From the NCBI GenBank assembly GCA_945637645.1, contig CALZDK010000040.1, positions 1 through 12,311 of the forward strand: a stretch of 12,311 nucleotides of DNA, in the 5' to 3' direction. This DNA comes from an uncultured Prevotella sp. GTDB taxonomy: Bacteria; Bacteroidota; Bacteroidia; Bacteroidales; Bacteroidaceae. Each line of letters starts with the position of its first letter. Position 1 is the stretch's first letter. Positions 1 to 7,218 of this stretch are shown here, one piece after another. A program made the position numbers and the translations under genes. Below the pieces are notes generated by a model, which saw nothing but the letters and a program-made list of their open reading frames with translations, was not told the origin of the DNA and ran no database searches.

Positions 1-2117
1 AGACTTATGGTGAAAAGTTCCGACTTGAACGGTTTCAATCTTCCCCATACCATACCGCCATACTGCAGTTCGTAGTTGCCGTTGAGCGGCGACATGACGA
101 TGCAACGGTCGTCGCCCACATTGTCCCACTTGAAACTGCTGCAGATGGGGTTGGTGATGTAGTCGGCAAGAAGCTGTGTGTAGAGGTCGAAATAGGGATG
201 AGAGAGATTGAGCGAGAGTATGGCGCAATTGTCGTTGCCCGACTCAAGGTATGGATTTCCACGCTCTATAAGCCCTGGGATGTACATCTTCGCACTGTTG
301 CTGAGCTGAGAGATGGAAGGCAATACGGGGTTCGACCTTACCTCCAGTTGCACTTGTCCGTTCTTTATGGGATAGGACAGCACGAGCTTTGGAGTGAAGT
401 ATAACTTGGAGTAGTCGGTCACGTCGTTGTCGGTGTTTACATATGTTCCTCCCACGCCGAGCCTATAGGACAGCTTGCTGAGTTTTCCGCCGATTTCACC
501 GTAGAAATAGTGGTTGTCGTTGTGCGAGGTATAGGCATACTCGTTGTAGTCGGACAGCATGTTGCGTATCTTGTAGTCGGACTTGGCGAGTGTTGCCTTA
601 TAGCCAAGCGAGAGGTTGGTTTTGCCCCAGTTCTTGGTGTAGGCAAGTTCGCCGATGAGGGAGATTTTATCGTTCTTGGCGCGCATGTCGTCGTCGAAGA
701 GCAACTCTTCAGCTTCCGTCCACTGGCGGTTGTGGTCGTTCTGCGAGTTGTGGAAGTATGTACCGAGCACATCGACGGTGAGTTCCTGGTTTCCGTTCAG
801 CTTCTTGTTGAGATAGAGGTCGAGCGACGGGCCGAAGCTGCGCACTTTCCTCTCCTGACGTCCCTCACCGTTTTGCCACAGCGGGTTGTTGTGTGCCTCT
901 ATGTCGTTGTCGGTACGCCAGAACTGAGTGAAGAGGTTTGGCGAGAACTTTGCCTGGAAGGTGAGGTCGTTCTCCTTATTATATATATACTTCAGGTTGA
1001 AGTTCTGGTTGCAGTAGCCGAAGTGGTAGTTGCCACGGTAGAGATAGTCGGAAACCGTGGTTCCATCGGTGAAGACATACGAATCCTCGCTCTCGCAATT
1101 GGCGTTGTTGCGGTATTCCATGTTATAGTCGAAGGCAAACTGGTGGTTGCCCTTGTTATAGCGAATGTAGAGGTTGGTGTTGTTGAAGGCTGTCCATGCT
1201 GCCTGCATCACGTCGAAACCTGCGGCATAGCCAGCGTCTAACGGATAGGTGCGTATGTTGATGAGCGTGCCCACATCGGCATAGCGTGCCGGTGGAACGG
1301 TGTAGTATTCCACGTTCTTAATCTTATCCACAGGAATGCTCTTGAGGTCGTTGTCGGTGGCTTCCACTCCGTTGACGAGAATCTTGAGCGATTTGCCTGT
1401 CATGGTCTTCAGTGTTCCGCTGAGGTCGTCGAAGCGCAAGCCTGGCAGTGTGGTGAGTATCTCCTGCGACTGTCGGGAGTTTTTCTTCTGCTCGTCAGAG
1501 AAGGTGAATACGGAACGGTCAACCTTATCTACGCGGTGATGTCCTTTCACCACAACGCCATTGATGGCATACTGGTCGTCCTGAAGACTTATAACGCCCA
1601 AATTGCCGATGGAAACGAGCTTTTCGAGTGTCTTGAAGCCGATGCACGACACACGCATCAGTGCCTCCTGCTGCTCGCAGGGAATTACGAACTTGCCGTT
1701 CTCGTTGCTCACTCCACCGGTTATGAAGGTTGAGTCGGCGGTGGAGAGGAGTTGCACGTTGGCGAACACCACTGGACGTCCGTTTTGGTCGATGAGCTGG
1801 CCGGAGAGCCGACGGTGTGTCTTGTCGATGCACTCCACGGTGATAAGGCTGTCGCCCACGCTCATGGCAATGGGGTAAAAACCTATTACATCGCGGAGGG
1901 CATCGAGGAGAGGACGATCCTCGAAACTCTTGGTCACGGTGAAGTCCTCCAACTGATTGTAGATGAAGCTTATTCTGTAGCGTGAGGTGCTACGGTCGAG
2001 GTCGATGAGTATGTCTGACATCGATCGGTCGTTGTAGCTGCGCGATATGCGTTGGGCATGCACTGTAGTGGCTATGGCGCACAGCAGTGTCAATATTATT
2101 GTCTTTATTGTGTTCAT
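1..2117 (-). CDS. TonB-dependent-receptor-like outer membrane beta-barrel protein with N-terminal STN signalling domain (partial, 3' end missing)
   Basis: The frame is open from ATG at 2117 to the left edge: 705 codons with no stop, so the C-terminus lies outside the window. Residues 1-21 are a Sec signal peptide (cleavage about VHA|Q). Residues about 22-96 look like an STN (secretin/TonB short N-terminal) domain, which in FecA-type receptors contacts a periplasmic anti-sigma factor. Residues about 103-180 look like a carboxypeptidase-regulatory-like beta domain (GQLIDQNGRPVVFANV, then SNENGKFVIP). Residues about 190-290 form a plug-like segment (ILTTLPGLRFDD, KILVNGVEA, NVEYYTVPPARYADVG). 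From about 295 on there are alternating aromatic/polar strands typical of an outer-membrane barrel, closest to the OMP_b-brl_3 class rather than classical SusC. It starts 23 bases after the anti-sigma stop, so it is the third gene of a FecI-FecR-FecA-like operon. Its ligand is unknown. A SusD partner, if any, would lie beyond position 1. Confidence 0.85.
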   Translation of the reverse strand, partial: MNTIKTIILTLLCAIATTVHAQRISRSYNDRSMSDILIDLDRSTSRYRISFIYNQLEDFTVTKSFEDRPLLDALRDVIGFYPIAMSVGDSLITVECIDKTHRRLSGQLIDQNGRPVVFANVQLLSTADSTFITGGVSNENGKFVIPCEQQEALMRVSCIGFKTLEKLVSIGNLGVISLQDDQYAINGVVVKGHHRVDKVDRSVFTFSDEQKKNSRQSQEILTTLPGLRFDDLSGTLKTMTGKSLKILVNGVEATDNDLKSIPVDKIKNVEYYTVPPARYADVGTLINIRTYPLDAGYAAGFDVMQAAWTAFNNTNLYIRYNKGNHQFAFDYNMEYRNNANCESEDSYVFTDGTTVSDYLYRGNYHFGYCNQNFNLKYIYNKENDLTFQAKFSPNLFTQFWRTDNDIEAHNNPLWQNGEGRQERKVRSFGPSLDLYLNKKLNGNQELTVDVLGTYFHNSQNDHNRQWTEAEELLFDDDMRAKNDKISLIGELAYTKNWGKTNLSLGYKATLAKSDYKIRNMLSDYNEYAYTSHNDNHYFYGEIGGKLSKLSYRLGVGGTYVNTDNDVTDYSKLYFTPKLVLSYPIKNGQVQLEVRSNPVLPSISQLSNSAKMYIPGLIERGNPYLESGNDNCAILSLNLSHPYFDLYTQLLADYITNPICSSFKWDNVGDDRCIVMSPLNGNYELQYGGMVWGRLKPFKSELFTIS

Positions 2118-2140
2118 AGTGAAAGATGGAGCTTGGTTTG

Positions 2141-2746
2141 TTAATCCACTATCAAGGAGTCGCCTTTGATGGTGATGTTTATTCTCTCAAATCGGTTGAG
2201 TTCCTCCACGTTGCGGTCAAGTCCGTGACGGCTGTCCCATTCGTAGTAGAGACGGAGCTGTCGGATGCTGTCGGTTCTGAAAGCCACTGCCTTCTGGTTT
2301 ACATATCCTATGTCGTGGAGCACTTGCTCAAGTGTGGCGTTCTCAAACACTTTCTTTATGTCTATGGTGTTCCCTTCTTTCTTCACCTCCACATATTGTG
2401 TTTTGCCCACGGTGGAAACGGAGTCGGCAACAACGGTTGTCTCCTGCCTTGGAGAGGAGCTGAACACTCCTGACTTCACGGCGGCGTAAGCCACTCCTGA
2501 GAGCAGGCAGATGCCCACCACGGCGGCGGCTATCTTGCGCCAGAGCGGAGTCGGGGTGTGATGAGACATGGAGTTGCCTAATGTCTGCTGGCGTGTGTCG
2601 CTCTCTACTTCGAGTGCCGCCTCAAGGTCGGTAACGGTCTTGAAGGTGAGTCGGCTATCGTCGTCGAGCAGCAGTTCCTGGAGTTCTTCCTCACTGTAGA
2701 GTTCAGGATGCTCCAAAATGTTGTTTATTCTTTCAATATTGTCCAT
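2141..2746 (-). CDS. Short single-span anti-sigma factor, FecR/DUF4974-like, lacking a central FecR domain
   Basis: A 201-residue protein with three parts. The cytoplasmic N-terminus (about 1-70) is acidic and helical, and would bind the sigma factor. One membrane helix follows at about 71-90 (KIAAAVVGICLLSGVAYAAV). The periplasmic tail of about 110 residues has a C-terminal part (about 134-201: FENATLEQVLHDIGY near its start, GDSLIVD at its end) that resembles the DUF4974/STN-like C-terminal domain of Bacteroidetes FecR proteins. The FecR beta domain of about 100 residues normally found between the helix and DUF4974 is absent; only a Ser/Thr/Val-rich linker is present. The start overlaps the sigma gene's end by 14 bases, which suggests translational coupling and a fixed ratio. 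The expected role, from family knowledge and gene order, is to hold the sigma factor at the membrane and release or activate it when the receptor's STN domain signals. The domain call rests on motif reading, not a profile search. Confidence 0.8.
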   Translation of the reverse strand: MDNIERINNILEHPELYSEEELQELLLDDDSRLTFKTVTDLEAALEVESDTRQQTLGNSMSHHTPTPLWRKIAAAVVGICLLSGVAYAAVKSGVFSSSPRQETTVVADSVSTVGKTQYVEVKKEGNTIDIKKVFENATLEQVLHDIGYVNQKAVAFRTDSIRQLRLYYEWDSRHGLDRNVEELNRFERINITIKGDSLIVD

Positions 2747-3236
2747 TGTTCTTGAATTTGCTTTTCAGTTTGTTAATCCCTTGTGCCAGATGCTTGTGTA
2801 CTGCCGTTTGGCTGATTCCGAGCTGCGCAGCAATTTCTCTGTATTTCAGCTTCTTTTGGTAGTACATTCTTATTATGCGTGCTGTCTGCGGGGTGAGCTC
2901 ACTGTCGATGAAATGGAGGATTTTCTCCATTTTGTCTGTCTCATCGCCCATTGCTGCCGCTTCCGTCAGTGTATTGTCGGCTGTGGCGAGCAGCTTTGCC
3001 CGTTTCAACAGCATCTTCCGCTTTATCAGGTTCAGGCATCTGTTTTTCAGACAAGTCATGAGCAAGGCTTCTGTCTTGTCACCCTCAATGCAGATTTTAC
3101 CGCTGGCCACGTCGGCGAACACGTCGCCCACGGCATCCTCTGCCTCAGCTTTGTCGCCGAGCATAAGCTGAGCCACGAGGGTCATTTTTGTTGCGTGCCT
3201 GTTGAACAGGCTTCCCGCCTCGATGTTGATGTTCAT
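2733..3236 (-). CDS. ECF-family RNA polymerase sigma-70 factor
   Basis: A 167-residue protein of the usual ECF length. Residues about 8-75 fit region sigma-2 (LFNRHATKMTLVAQLMLGDK, then AEDAVGDVFADV, then LKNRCLNLIKR). Residues about 104-160 fit region sigma-4 (LTPQTARIIRMYY followed by the helix-turn-helix YREIAAQLGISQTAVHKHL at 132-150) for -35 recognition. No sigma-3 or sigma-1.1 is present, as expected for group 4. It is the first gene of an operon with the overlapping anti-sigma gene and the STN-domain receptor, which is the classic cell-surface-signalling order. ATG at 3236 is chosen because it follows an A/G-rich stretch and the protein then begins just before the sigma-2 region. The targets cannot be read from sequence; the factor probably drives at least its own operon. 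Confidence 0.93.
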   Translation of the reverse strand: MNINIEAGSLFNRHATKMTLVAQLMLGDKAEAEDAVGDVFADVASGKICIEGDKTEALLMTCLKNRCLNLIKRKMLLKRAKLLATADNTLTEAAAMGDETDKMEKILHFIDSELTPQTARIIRMYYQKKLKYREIAAQLGISQTAVHKHLAQGINKLKSKFKNNGQY

Positions 3237-3260
3237 ATCTTGCCTTTTATTGTTGTTTCT

Positions 3261-3298
3261 GTATAAAGAACAATCGACTTTTCATTTTCCTAACCCCT
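3261..3298 (-). promoter_or_regulatory. Candidate non-housekeeping (ECF-type) promoter of the sigma/anti-sigma/receptor operon
   Basis: On the minus strand the 60 bases upstream of the sigma gene lack any TAnnTTTG box. They do contain AGGGGTTAGG (3298-3289) and, about 10 bases later, GTCGATTGTTCTTTATAC (3278-3261). A G-rich upstream box paired with a downstream AT-containing box is the general shape of ECF promoters. The leader to the ATG at 3236 would be about 15-25 bases. The assignment is inferred from position and from the missing housekeeping box; no transcript evidence is available. Confidence 0.35.
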
Positions 3299-3317
3299 AA
3301 AAGTGTTTTTTTATCGA

Positions 3318-3354
3318 AAAAATCCGGCAAGACGCATTGTCATGCCGGATTTTT
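3318..3354 (-). terminator. Intrinsic terminator of the M13 peptidase gene
   Basis: A perfect 12-base inverted repeat (AAAAATCCGGCA at 3318-3329 and TGCCGGATTTTT at 3343-3354) encloses a 13-base loop. Read on the minus strand it lies 17 bases beyond the peptidase stop codon, and its stem ends in a run of six T, the standard Rho-independent layout. The T-run on the opposite strand is five bases, but no plus-strand gene ends here. It separates peptidase transcription from the sigma operon, whose candidate promoter lies immediately downstream. Confidence 0.93.
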
Positions 3355-3371
3355 GTAGTATTACCCTGATA

Positions 3372-5393
3372 TTACCAAACTCTCGCACGCTTGTTCTTAG
3401 GCAGGAAGAGAGGATCGGATTTCTTTATGTTGAAGGCAGTATACCATTCGTCGATGTGTGGCAGTGCGCCGTTCACGCGTGCCTTGTTGGGAGAGTGGAC
3501 ATCCATCTTCAACAGCATGTCGGCATACTCCGGACGATCGTTGCTTGCCCAGATGCGTGCCCATCCGAGGAAGAAGCGCTGGTCGGCTGAAAGTCCGTCG
3601 ATGTCGGCTGCCATGCTGCCGTCGTTGTGCATGGCGCGCAGTGCTACGTGAAGGCCGCCGTTGTCGCCGATGTTCTCGCCGAGGGTCATCTTTCCGTTTA
3701 TTGTCTTTCCTTCAGCAATCTCAAAGGCTGAGAAATAGTCCTCGAGCACCTTGGTACGCTTCTCGTATGCTGTCTTGTCTGCATCTGTCCACCAGTTGCG
3801 CTGCTCTCCTGTCTTGTCGAACTGACAACCCTGGTCGTCGAATCCGTGTGTCATCTCGTGACCTATAACGGCTCCTATGGCACCGTAGTTGATGGCGTCG
3901 TCCGACTCTGGATCGAAGAATGGCGGCTGCAGTATGCCTGCGGGGAAGCATATCTCGTTGGTAGTCGGATTATAGTAAGCGTTGATTGTCTGTGGCGACA
4001 TCAACCATTCCGACTTGTCGATTGGCTTGCCCACCTTGCGGTTGAGTTTGTCGATAAGGAAGTATTCGCTTATGTTTGCAAGGTTCTCGTAGAGCGAGAG
4101 CGTATCGTTGACCACAAGCTTGGAGTAATCCCTCCACTTGTCGGGATAGCCAATCTTCACTATGAAGTTTTCGAGTTTGTCCTTCGCCTGAGCTTTTGTG
4201 GCGTCGCTCATCCATGTTGTCTCGCTGATACGCTGTCCGAGTGCCGTCTGCAGGTTGCGTACAATCTCCGTCATACGTTTCTTGCTCGACTCGGGGAAAT
4301 ATTTCTCGCAATACATCTGACCTATGGCGTCGCTGAGCACACCGTTTACAAGGCCGTTGGCACGCTTCCATCGTGGCATGTCCTGCTGCTGTCCGCTCAA
4401 CTTGCTGTTGAACTCAAAGTATGCCTGGCGGAAATCGTCGGACAATGCGCTTGCCGCACCGCCTACAAGACGCGACTCGGCGTATGACTTCAAGTCGTCG
4501 AGAGATGTCTCGGCAAGAATCTTCTCCACCTCGTGTATTGGCTCTGGCTGCTCAACAACCACCTCGCCAAAGGCAGGGCAGCCGCTCACCCAGAACATCA
4601 TTGTCCAATCGATGCCGGGGAATTCCTTCAGCAGTTCGGCATAGGTGTATTTATGGTAGTTGGCATTTATGTCGCGCAGCTTCACCTTGTTGTAGCTCAC
4701 CTTGGCTATGCGGTTCTCTATGACCATCACTGCATCCACCTTCTTGGTTGCTTCCTCCTCAGAATAGCCGATGAGGGTGAAGAGCTTCTTGCCGTAGGTC
4801 TTGTATGCTTCGCGCACCGCCTTTGTCTGATCGTCGTCGTTGAGATAGTAGTCGGTGACACCAAGTCCAAGTCCTCCTTGGGAGATGCTCACCACGTTTT
4901 GTCCGGCGTTGCGGAGATCGGCTCCCACACCCCACGAGAACATCATTGTGTTTTCTCCGCGGCGGTCGAACTCAGCCGTCAGACGGAAATACTCCGCACG
5001 GTCCTTCACGTTGCGCAGACGCTCCAAGGCAGGTTTCAGTGGTTCGTAACCCTCGCGGTTGAGCCTCACGCTGTCCATCATGAGGTTGTAGAGAGTGCCT
5101 ATCTTGTAACCCAATGTGCCGGGTTTTTGTGGTTCGTTGGCAAACTGCAGTATCAGCTCGTTAATCTGAAGCTGGTTCTTGTCGTAGAGGTCCATAAACG
5201 CTCCGTTTGTCACATGTTCCGCGTCGAGCGGATGGTTCTTCAGCCATGTTCCTGTGGCATACTGTACGAAATCCGTTCCTGGTTTCACTCCCAGGTCCAT
5301 GTTTTCCTTGTCGTAGCCTTTCAGGTTTGGCTGCGCGCTGGCTGTTGTCGTAGCGGCAACAAGTCCCAGCATAATCATCTTCAATGTTTTCAT
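3372..5393 (-). CDS. pepO: Exported M13-family (neprilysin/PepO-type) zinc metalloendopeptidase
   Basis: A 673-residue protein, the usual length for bacterial PepO. Residues 1-20 are a Sec signal peptide with likely cleavage ASA|Q; there is no lipobox, so a soluble periplasmic or secreted enzyme is expected. An M13 N-terminal domain (about 30-420) precedes the catalytic domain. NAYY at 471-474 binds substrate backbone in the family. The HExxH zinc motif is HEMTH (H512, E513 as catalytic base, H516), and GENIGDNGG carries the third zinc ligand E573 and D577. All catalytic residues are intact. The C-terminus ends RARVW where mammalian relatives end CxxW, so the terminal disulfide is absent, as usual for bacteria. 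Family members cleave small peptides on the N-terminal side of hydrophobic residues; a peptide-scavenging role is likely. It is monocistronic, with its own terminator. A poor match to the -7 box (TTTTGCA at 5436-5430, minus strand) is the only promoter candidate I see. Confidence 0.95.
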   Translation of the reverse strand: MKTLKMIMLGLVAATTTASAQPNLKGYDKENMDLGVKPGTDFVQYATGTWLKNHPLDAEHVTNGAFMDLYDKNQLQINELILQFANEPQKPGTLGYKIGTLYNLMMDSVRLNREGYEPLKPALERLRNVKDRAEYFRLTAEFDRRGENTMMFSWGVGADLRNAGQNVVSISQGGLGLGVTDYYLNDDDQTKAVREAYKTYGKKLFTLIGYSEEEATKKVDAVMVIENRIAKVSYNKVKLRDINANYHKYTYAELLKEFPGIDWTMMFWVSGCPAFGEVVVEQPEPIHEVEKILAETSLDDLKSYAESRLVGGAASALSDDFRQAYFEFNSKLSGQQQDMPRWKRANGLVNGVLSDAIGQMYCEKYFPESSKKRMTEIVRNLQTALGQRISETTWMSDATKAQAKDKLENFIVKIGYPDKWRDYSKLVVNDTLSLYENLANISEYFLIDKLNRKVGKPIDKSEWLMSPQTINAYYNPTTNEICFPAGILQPPFFDPESDDAINYGAIGAVIGHEMTHGFDDQGCQFDKTGEQRNWWTDADKTAYEKRTKVLEDYFSAFEIAEGKTINGKMTLGENIGDNGGLHVALRAMHNDGSMAADIDGLSADQRFFLGWARIWASNDRPEYADMLLKMDVHSPNKARVNGALPHIDEWYTAFNIKKSDPLFLPKNKRARVW

Positions 5394-5514
5394 CTGTTGT
5401 TTTGAATTACTGTTTTAATCGTTAGACGTTGCAAAAGGGAATAAGCTACACTTATGGCGTATTAAAATAGGTTAAAATCACAGTATGTCCGATGTGCTTA
5501 CAGCTAAGAGTTAG

Positions 5515-5522
5515 TAACTTTG
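5515..5522 (+). promoter_or_regulatory. -7 promoter box of the LOG-family gene
   Basis: TAACTTTG is an exact match to the Bacteroidetes -7 consensus TAnnTTTG and ends 16 bases before the ATG at 5539, giving a very short leader. No good TTTG -33 box lies 19-21 bases upstream; ATGTG at 5492-5496 is the nearest, so the promoter may be weak or activator-dependent. The 5394-5514 stretch to its left shows nothing else recognisable. Confidence 0.6.
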
Positions 5523-5538
5523 CACGCAAAAATATACA

Positions 5539-6072
5539 ATGAAAATAGGAATTTTCTGCTCGGCAAACGACAACATCGAACCTGAGTTCTTCCAAAAGAC
5601 GGAGGAGCTGGGGAAATGGGCGGCACAAAACGGACACACAATAGTGTTCGGAGGGTGCAACATGGGGCTTATGGAGTGTGTGGCTAAGGCGGCTAAGGAA
5701 GCCGGAGGAATGACCATAGGTGTAGTGCCTTCGAAAGTGGAGGAACGCGGGAGGTTGAGCGACCATCTTGACGTTCACATTCCCTGTGCCGACCTTTCTG
5801 ACCGAAAGCAGCTGCTGATGCTGCAGAGCGACACCTTCGTGGCACTGCCAGGAGGCATAGGCACCCTCGACGAGGTTTTCACCGTTGTGGCATCGGCAAC
5901 AATAGGATATCACGCCAAACGAGTGGTGCTTTACAACATCAACGGCTTCTGGGACAGCCTTATTTCACTGCTCGACGACCTTTCGGGAAAAGGCATGGTG
6001 AGAGGCGAGTGGCAAAGACACATCGCTGTTGCCAACTCCTTCGAGGAGCTTACGCATGCCATTGAAGGATAA
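5539..6072 (+). CDS. LOG-family (TIGR00730) Rossmann-fold nucleoside 5'-monophosphate phosphoribohydrolase
   Basis: A 177-residue single-domain protein of standard LOG length. The nucleotide-binding Rossmann start is KIGIFCSAN (2-10). GGCNMGLME (38-46) matches the GGGxxGLMG-type loop. SDRK at 87-90 supplies the conserved Arg-Lys pair. The family signature PGGxGTxxE appears as PGGIGTLDE (104-112), including the catalytic E112. LOG enzymes cleave the N-glycosidic bond of nucleoside 5'-monophosphates, releasing the free base and ribose 5-phosphate. Plant and some bacterial members act on cytokinin ribotides, others mainly on AMP; bacteria with no plant association also carry them, so the physiological substrate here is open. 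There is no signal peptide, so it is cytoplasmic. It has its own promoter and is divergent from the M13 peptidase gene (145 bases between starts). No hairpin terminator follows within the 130-base gap to the kinase gene. Confidence 0.92.
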   Translation: MKIGIFCSANDNIEPEFFQKTEELGKWAAQNGHTIVFGGCNMGLMECVAKAAKEAGGMTIGVVPSKVEERGRLSDHLDVHIPCADLSDRKQLLMLQSDTFVALPGGIGTLDEVFTVVASATIGYHAKRVVLYNINGFWDSLISLLDDLSGKGMVRGEWQRHIAVANSFEELTHAIEG

Positions 6073-6168
6073 CTACTAAGACGGCTGCCAAGAGGTTAAA
6101 TGATGTTAAATAGAAAGGCCGCTACACAAAAAACAAAAAGATGCATCGTACATTATATATAAAATGAG

Positions 6169-6176
6169 TAATTTTG
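6169..6176 (+). promoter_or_regulatory. -7 promoter box of the PfkB-family kinase gene
   Basis: TAATTTTG matches TAnnTTTG exactly, followed by CAGC, and ends 26 bases before the ATG at 6203. The -33 region (about 6144-6149, CATCGT) is a poor match to TTTG. Its presence argues that the kinase is transcribed separately from the upstream LOG-family gene. Further upstream, GTTAAAT is directly repeated (within 6093-6110) with no known role. Confidence 0.6.
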
Positions 6177-6202
6177 CAGCTTGATTATACAATAATACAA
6201 AC

Positions 6203-7135
6203 ATGCGAAAGGTTATAGGTATTGGCGAGACAGTTCTCGACATCATTTTCAGAGGAGACCAGCCGGTGAGCGCAGTGCCAGGAGGATCAGTTTTCAACGC
6301 GCTCATTTCTCTCGGACGCTCCGGAGTGAGGACATCCTTCATCAGCGAGACTGGCAACGACCGCGTGGGACGCCGCATAATCAGTTTTCTTGAGGAAAAC
6401 GGTGTCGATGCGTCAAACGTCAATGTGCATAAGGACAGCAAGTCGCCGCTTTCGTTGGCTTTCCTCAACGAGAACAACGACGCGGAATATGTTTTCTACA
6501 AGGACCATCCGCACGACAAGCTCGACTTCATCTACCCCGAGGTGAATACCGACGACGTGGTGATGTTCGGCTCGTTCTATGCCGTAAATCCTGTCATTAG
6601 ACAACAGGTGGCGGGATTTCTTGAACACGCCAAGAGCCACGGGGCAATAATCTACTACGACGTGAACTTCCGCGCCTCGCACCGCAACGACGTGATGAAA
6701 ATTACCCCGAACCTGCTCGAAAACCTTGAGATGTGCGACATAGTGCGTGGCAGCAGCGAAGACTTCGAGGTGCTCTTCGGACACAAGGGAGCCGACAAGA
6801 TATACCGCACCGACATCTCCTTCTACACCCACAACTTCATACTCACACAGGGTTCCGACGCGGTGGAACTGAGGGCAGAAGGCGGTATCAGCCGCAGCTA
6901 TCCAGTGGAGCCGATGGAGACAGTAAGCACCATTGGTGCCGGCGACAACTTCAACGCGGGTTTCGTCTATGGCATCATCAGCGAGGGCATAACACATGAG
7001 CAAATCAAGGCAGGTCTTTCCAATGAGCAGTGGGACAAACTCATAGCCAACGCGCAGCTCTTCTCTGCCGAGTGCTGCAAGAGCATCAACAACTATGTGT
7101 CGAAGGAGTTTGGGAAAAAAAGAAGTGAAATATAA
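6203..7135 (+). CDS. PfkB-family (ribokinase/fructokinase superfamily) carbohydrate kinase
   Basis: A 310-residue protein of normal PfkB length, cytoplasmic. It starts with the beta strand KVIGIGETVLDIIF (3-16) carrying the substrate-contacting Asp. PfkB signature 1 is VPGGSVFNALISLGRSGV (25-42). YDVNFR (152-157) is the conserved strand before the nucleotide-binding half. Signature 2 is STIGAGDNFNAGFVYG (242-257), with the anion-hole GAG and catalytic base D248. It transfers the ATP gamma-phosphate to a sugar or sugar-like hydroxyl. The family covers fructose, ribose, KDG and nucleosides, and the sequence alone does not fix the substrate; fructokinase-like is the best guess. No transporter or sugar-catabolic gene sits beside it. 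The gene's 3' end is A-rich without a GC hairpin, so no clear terminator precedes the flavodiiron gene 83 bases downstream. Confidence 0.92.
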   Translation: MRKVIGIGETVLDIIFRGDQPVSAVPGGSVFNALISLGRSGVRTSFISETGNDRVGRRIISFLEENGVDASNVNVHKDSKSPLSLAFLNENNDAEYVFYKDHPHDKLDFIYPEVNTDDVVMFGSFYAVNPVIRQQVAGFLEHAKSHGAIIYYDVNFRASHRNDVMKITPNLLENLEMCDIVRGSSEDFEVLFGHKGADKIYRTDISFYTHNFILTQGSDAVELRAEGGISRSYPVEPMETVSTIGAGDNFNAGFVYGIISEGITHEQIKAGLSNEQWDKLIANAQLFSAECCKSINNYVSKEFGKKRSEI

Positions 7136-7150
7136 ATATATAAATTGCTC

Positions 7151-7200
7151 AACTTTCGCAGATAAAGGAATTTGTTAGGAGTTAAGCAAATGCGAAACTT
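7151..7200. repeat. Spaced inverted repeat upstream of the flavodiiron protein gene (possible operator)
   Basis: AACTTTCGCA (7151-7160) and TGCGAAACTT (7191-7200) are inverted copies matching at 9 of 10 positions, 30 bases apart. A looser palindrome lies between them: TTTGTTA (7171-7177) against TAAGCAAA (7183-7190). The block sits 18 bases before the flavodiiron ATG. No good TAnnTTTG box is visible here; CAACTTTC (7150-7157) is a poor match. An operator for a regulated O2/NO response would fit the position, but this is inference. Confidence 0.35.
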
Positions 7201-7218
7201 AAATAAATTATAAATACA

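Noticed and set aside
510..1241. 243-residue open frame on the plus strand
   Set aside because: It is antisense to the barrel region of the outer-membrane receptor. Its Val-rich, low-complexity composition reflects complement of the receptor's codons.
2718..3266. 182-residue open frame on the plus strand
   Set aside because: It is antisense to the sigma factor gene. Its Cys/His-rich product results from reading the complement.
3318..3354. Inverted repeat considered as an operator for the sigma operon
   Set aside because: Perfect stem, short loop and T-run placed 17 bases after the peptidase stop codon make it a standard intrinsic terminator.
4533..5405. 290-residue open frame on the plus strand
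   Set aside because: It lies wholly antisense to the start of the M13 peptidase, whose signal peptide and domain sequence are clearly coding. The antisense product is Val/His/Leu-rich with no recognisable domain.
6413..7003. 196-residue open frame on the minus strand
   Set aside because: It is antisense to the PfkB-family kinase, which has both family signatures intact. The antisense product has no motif.
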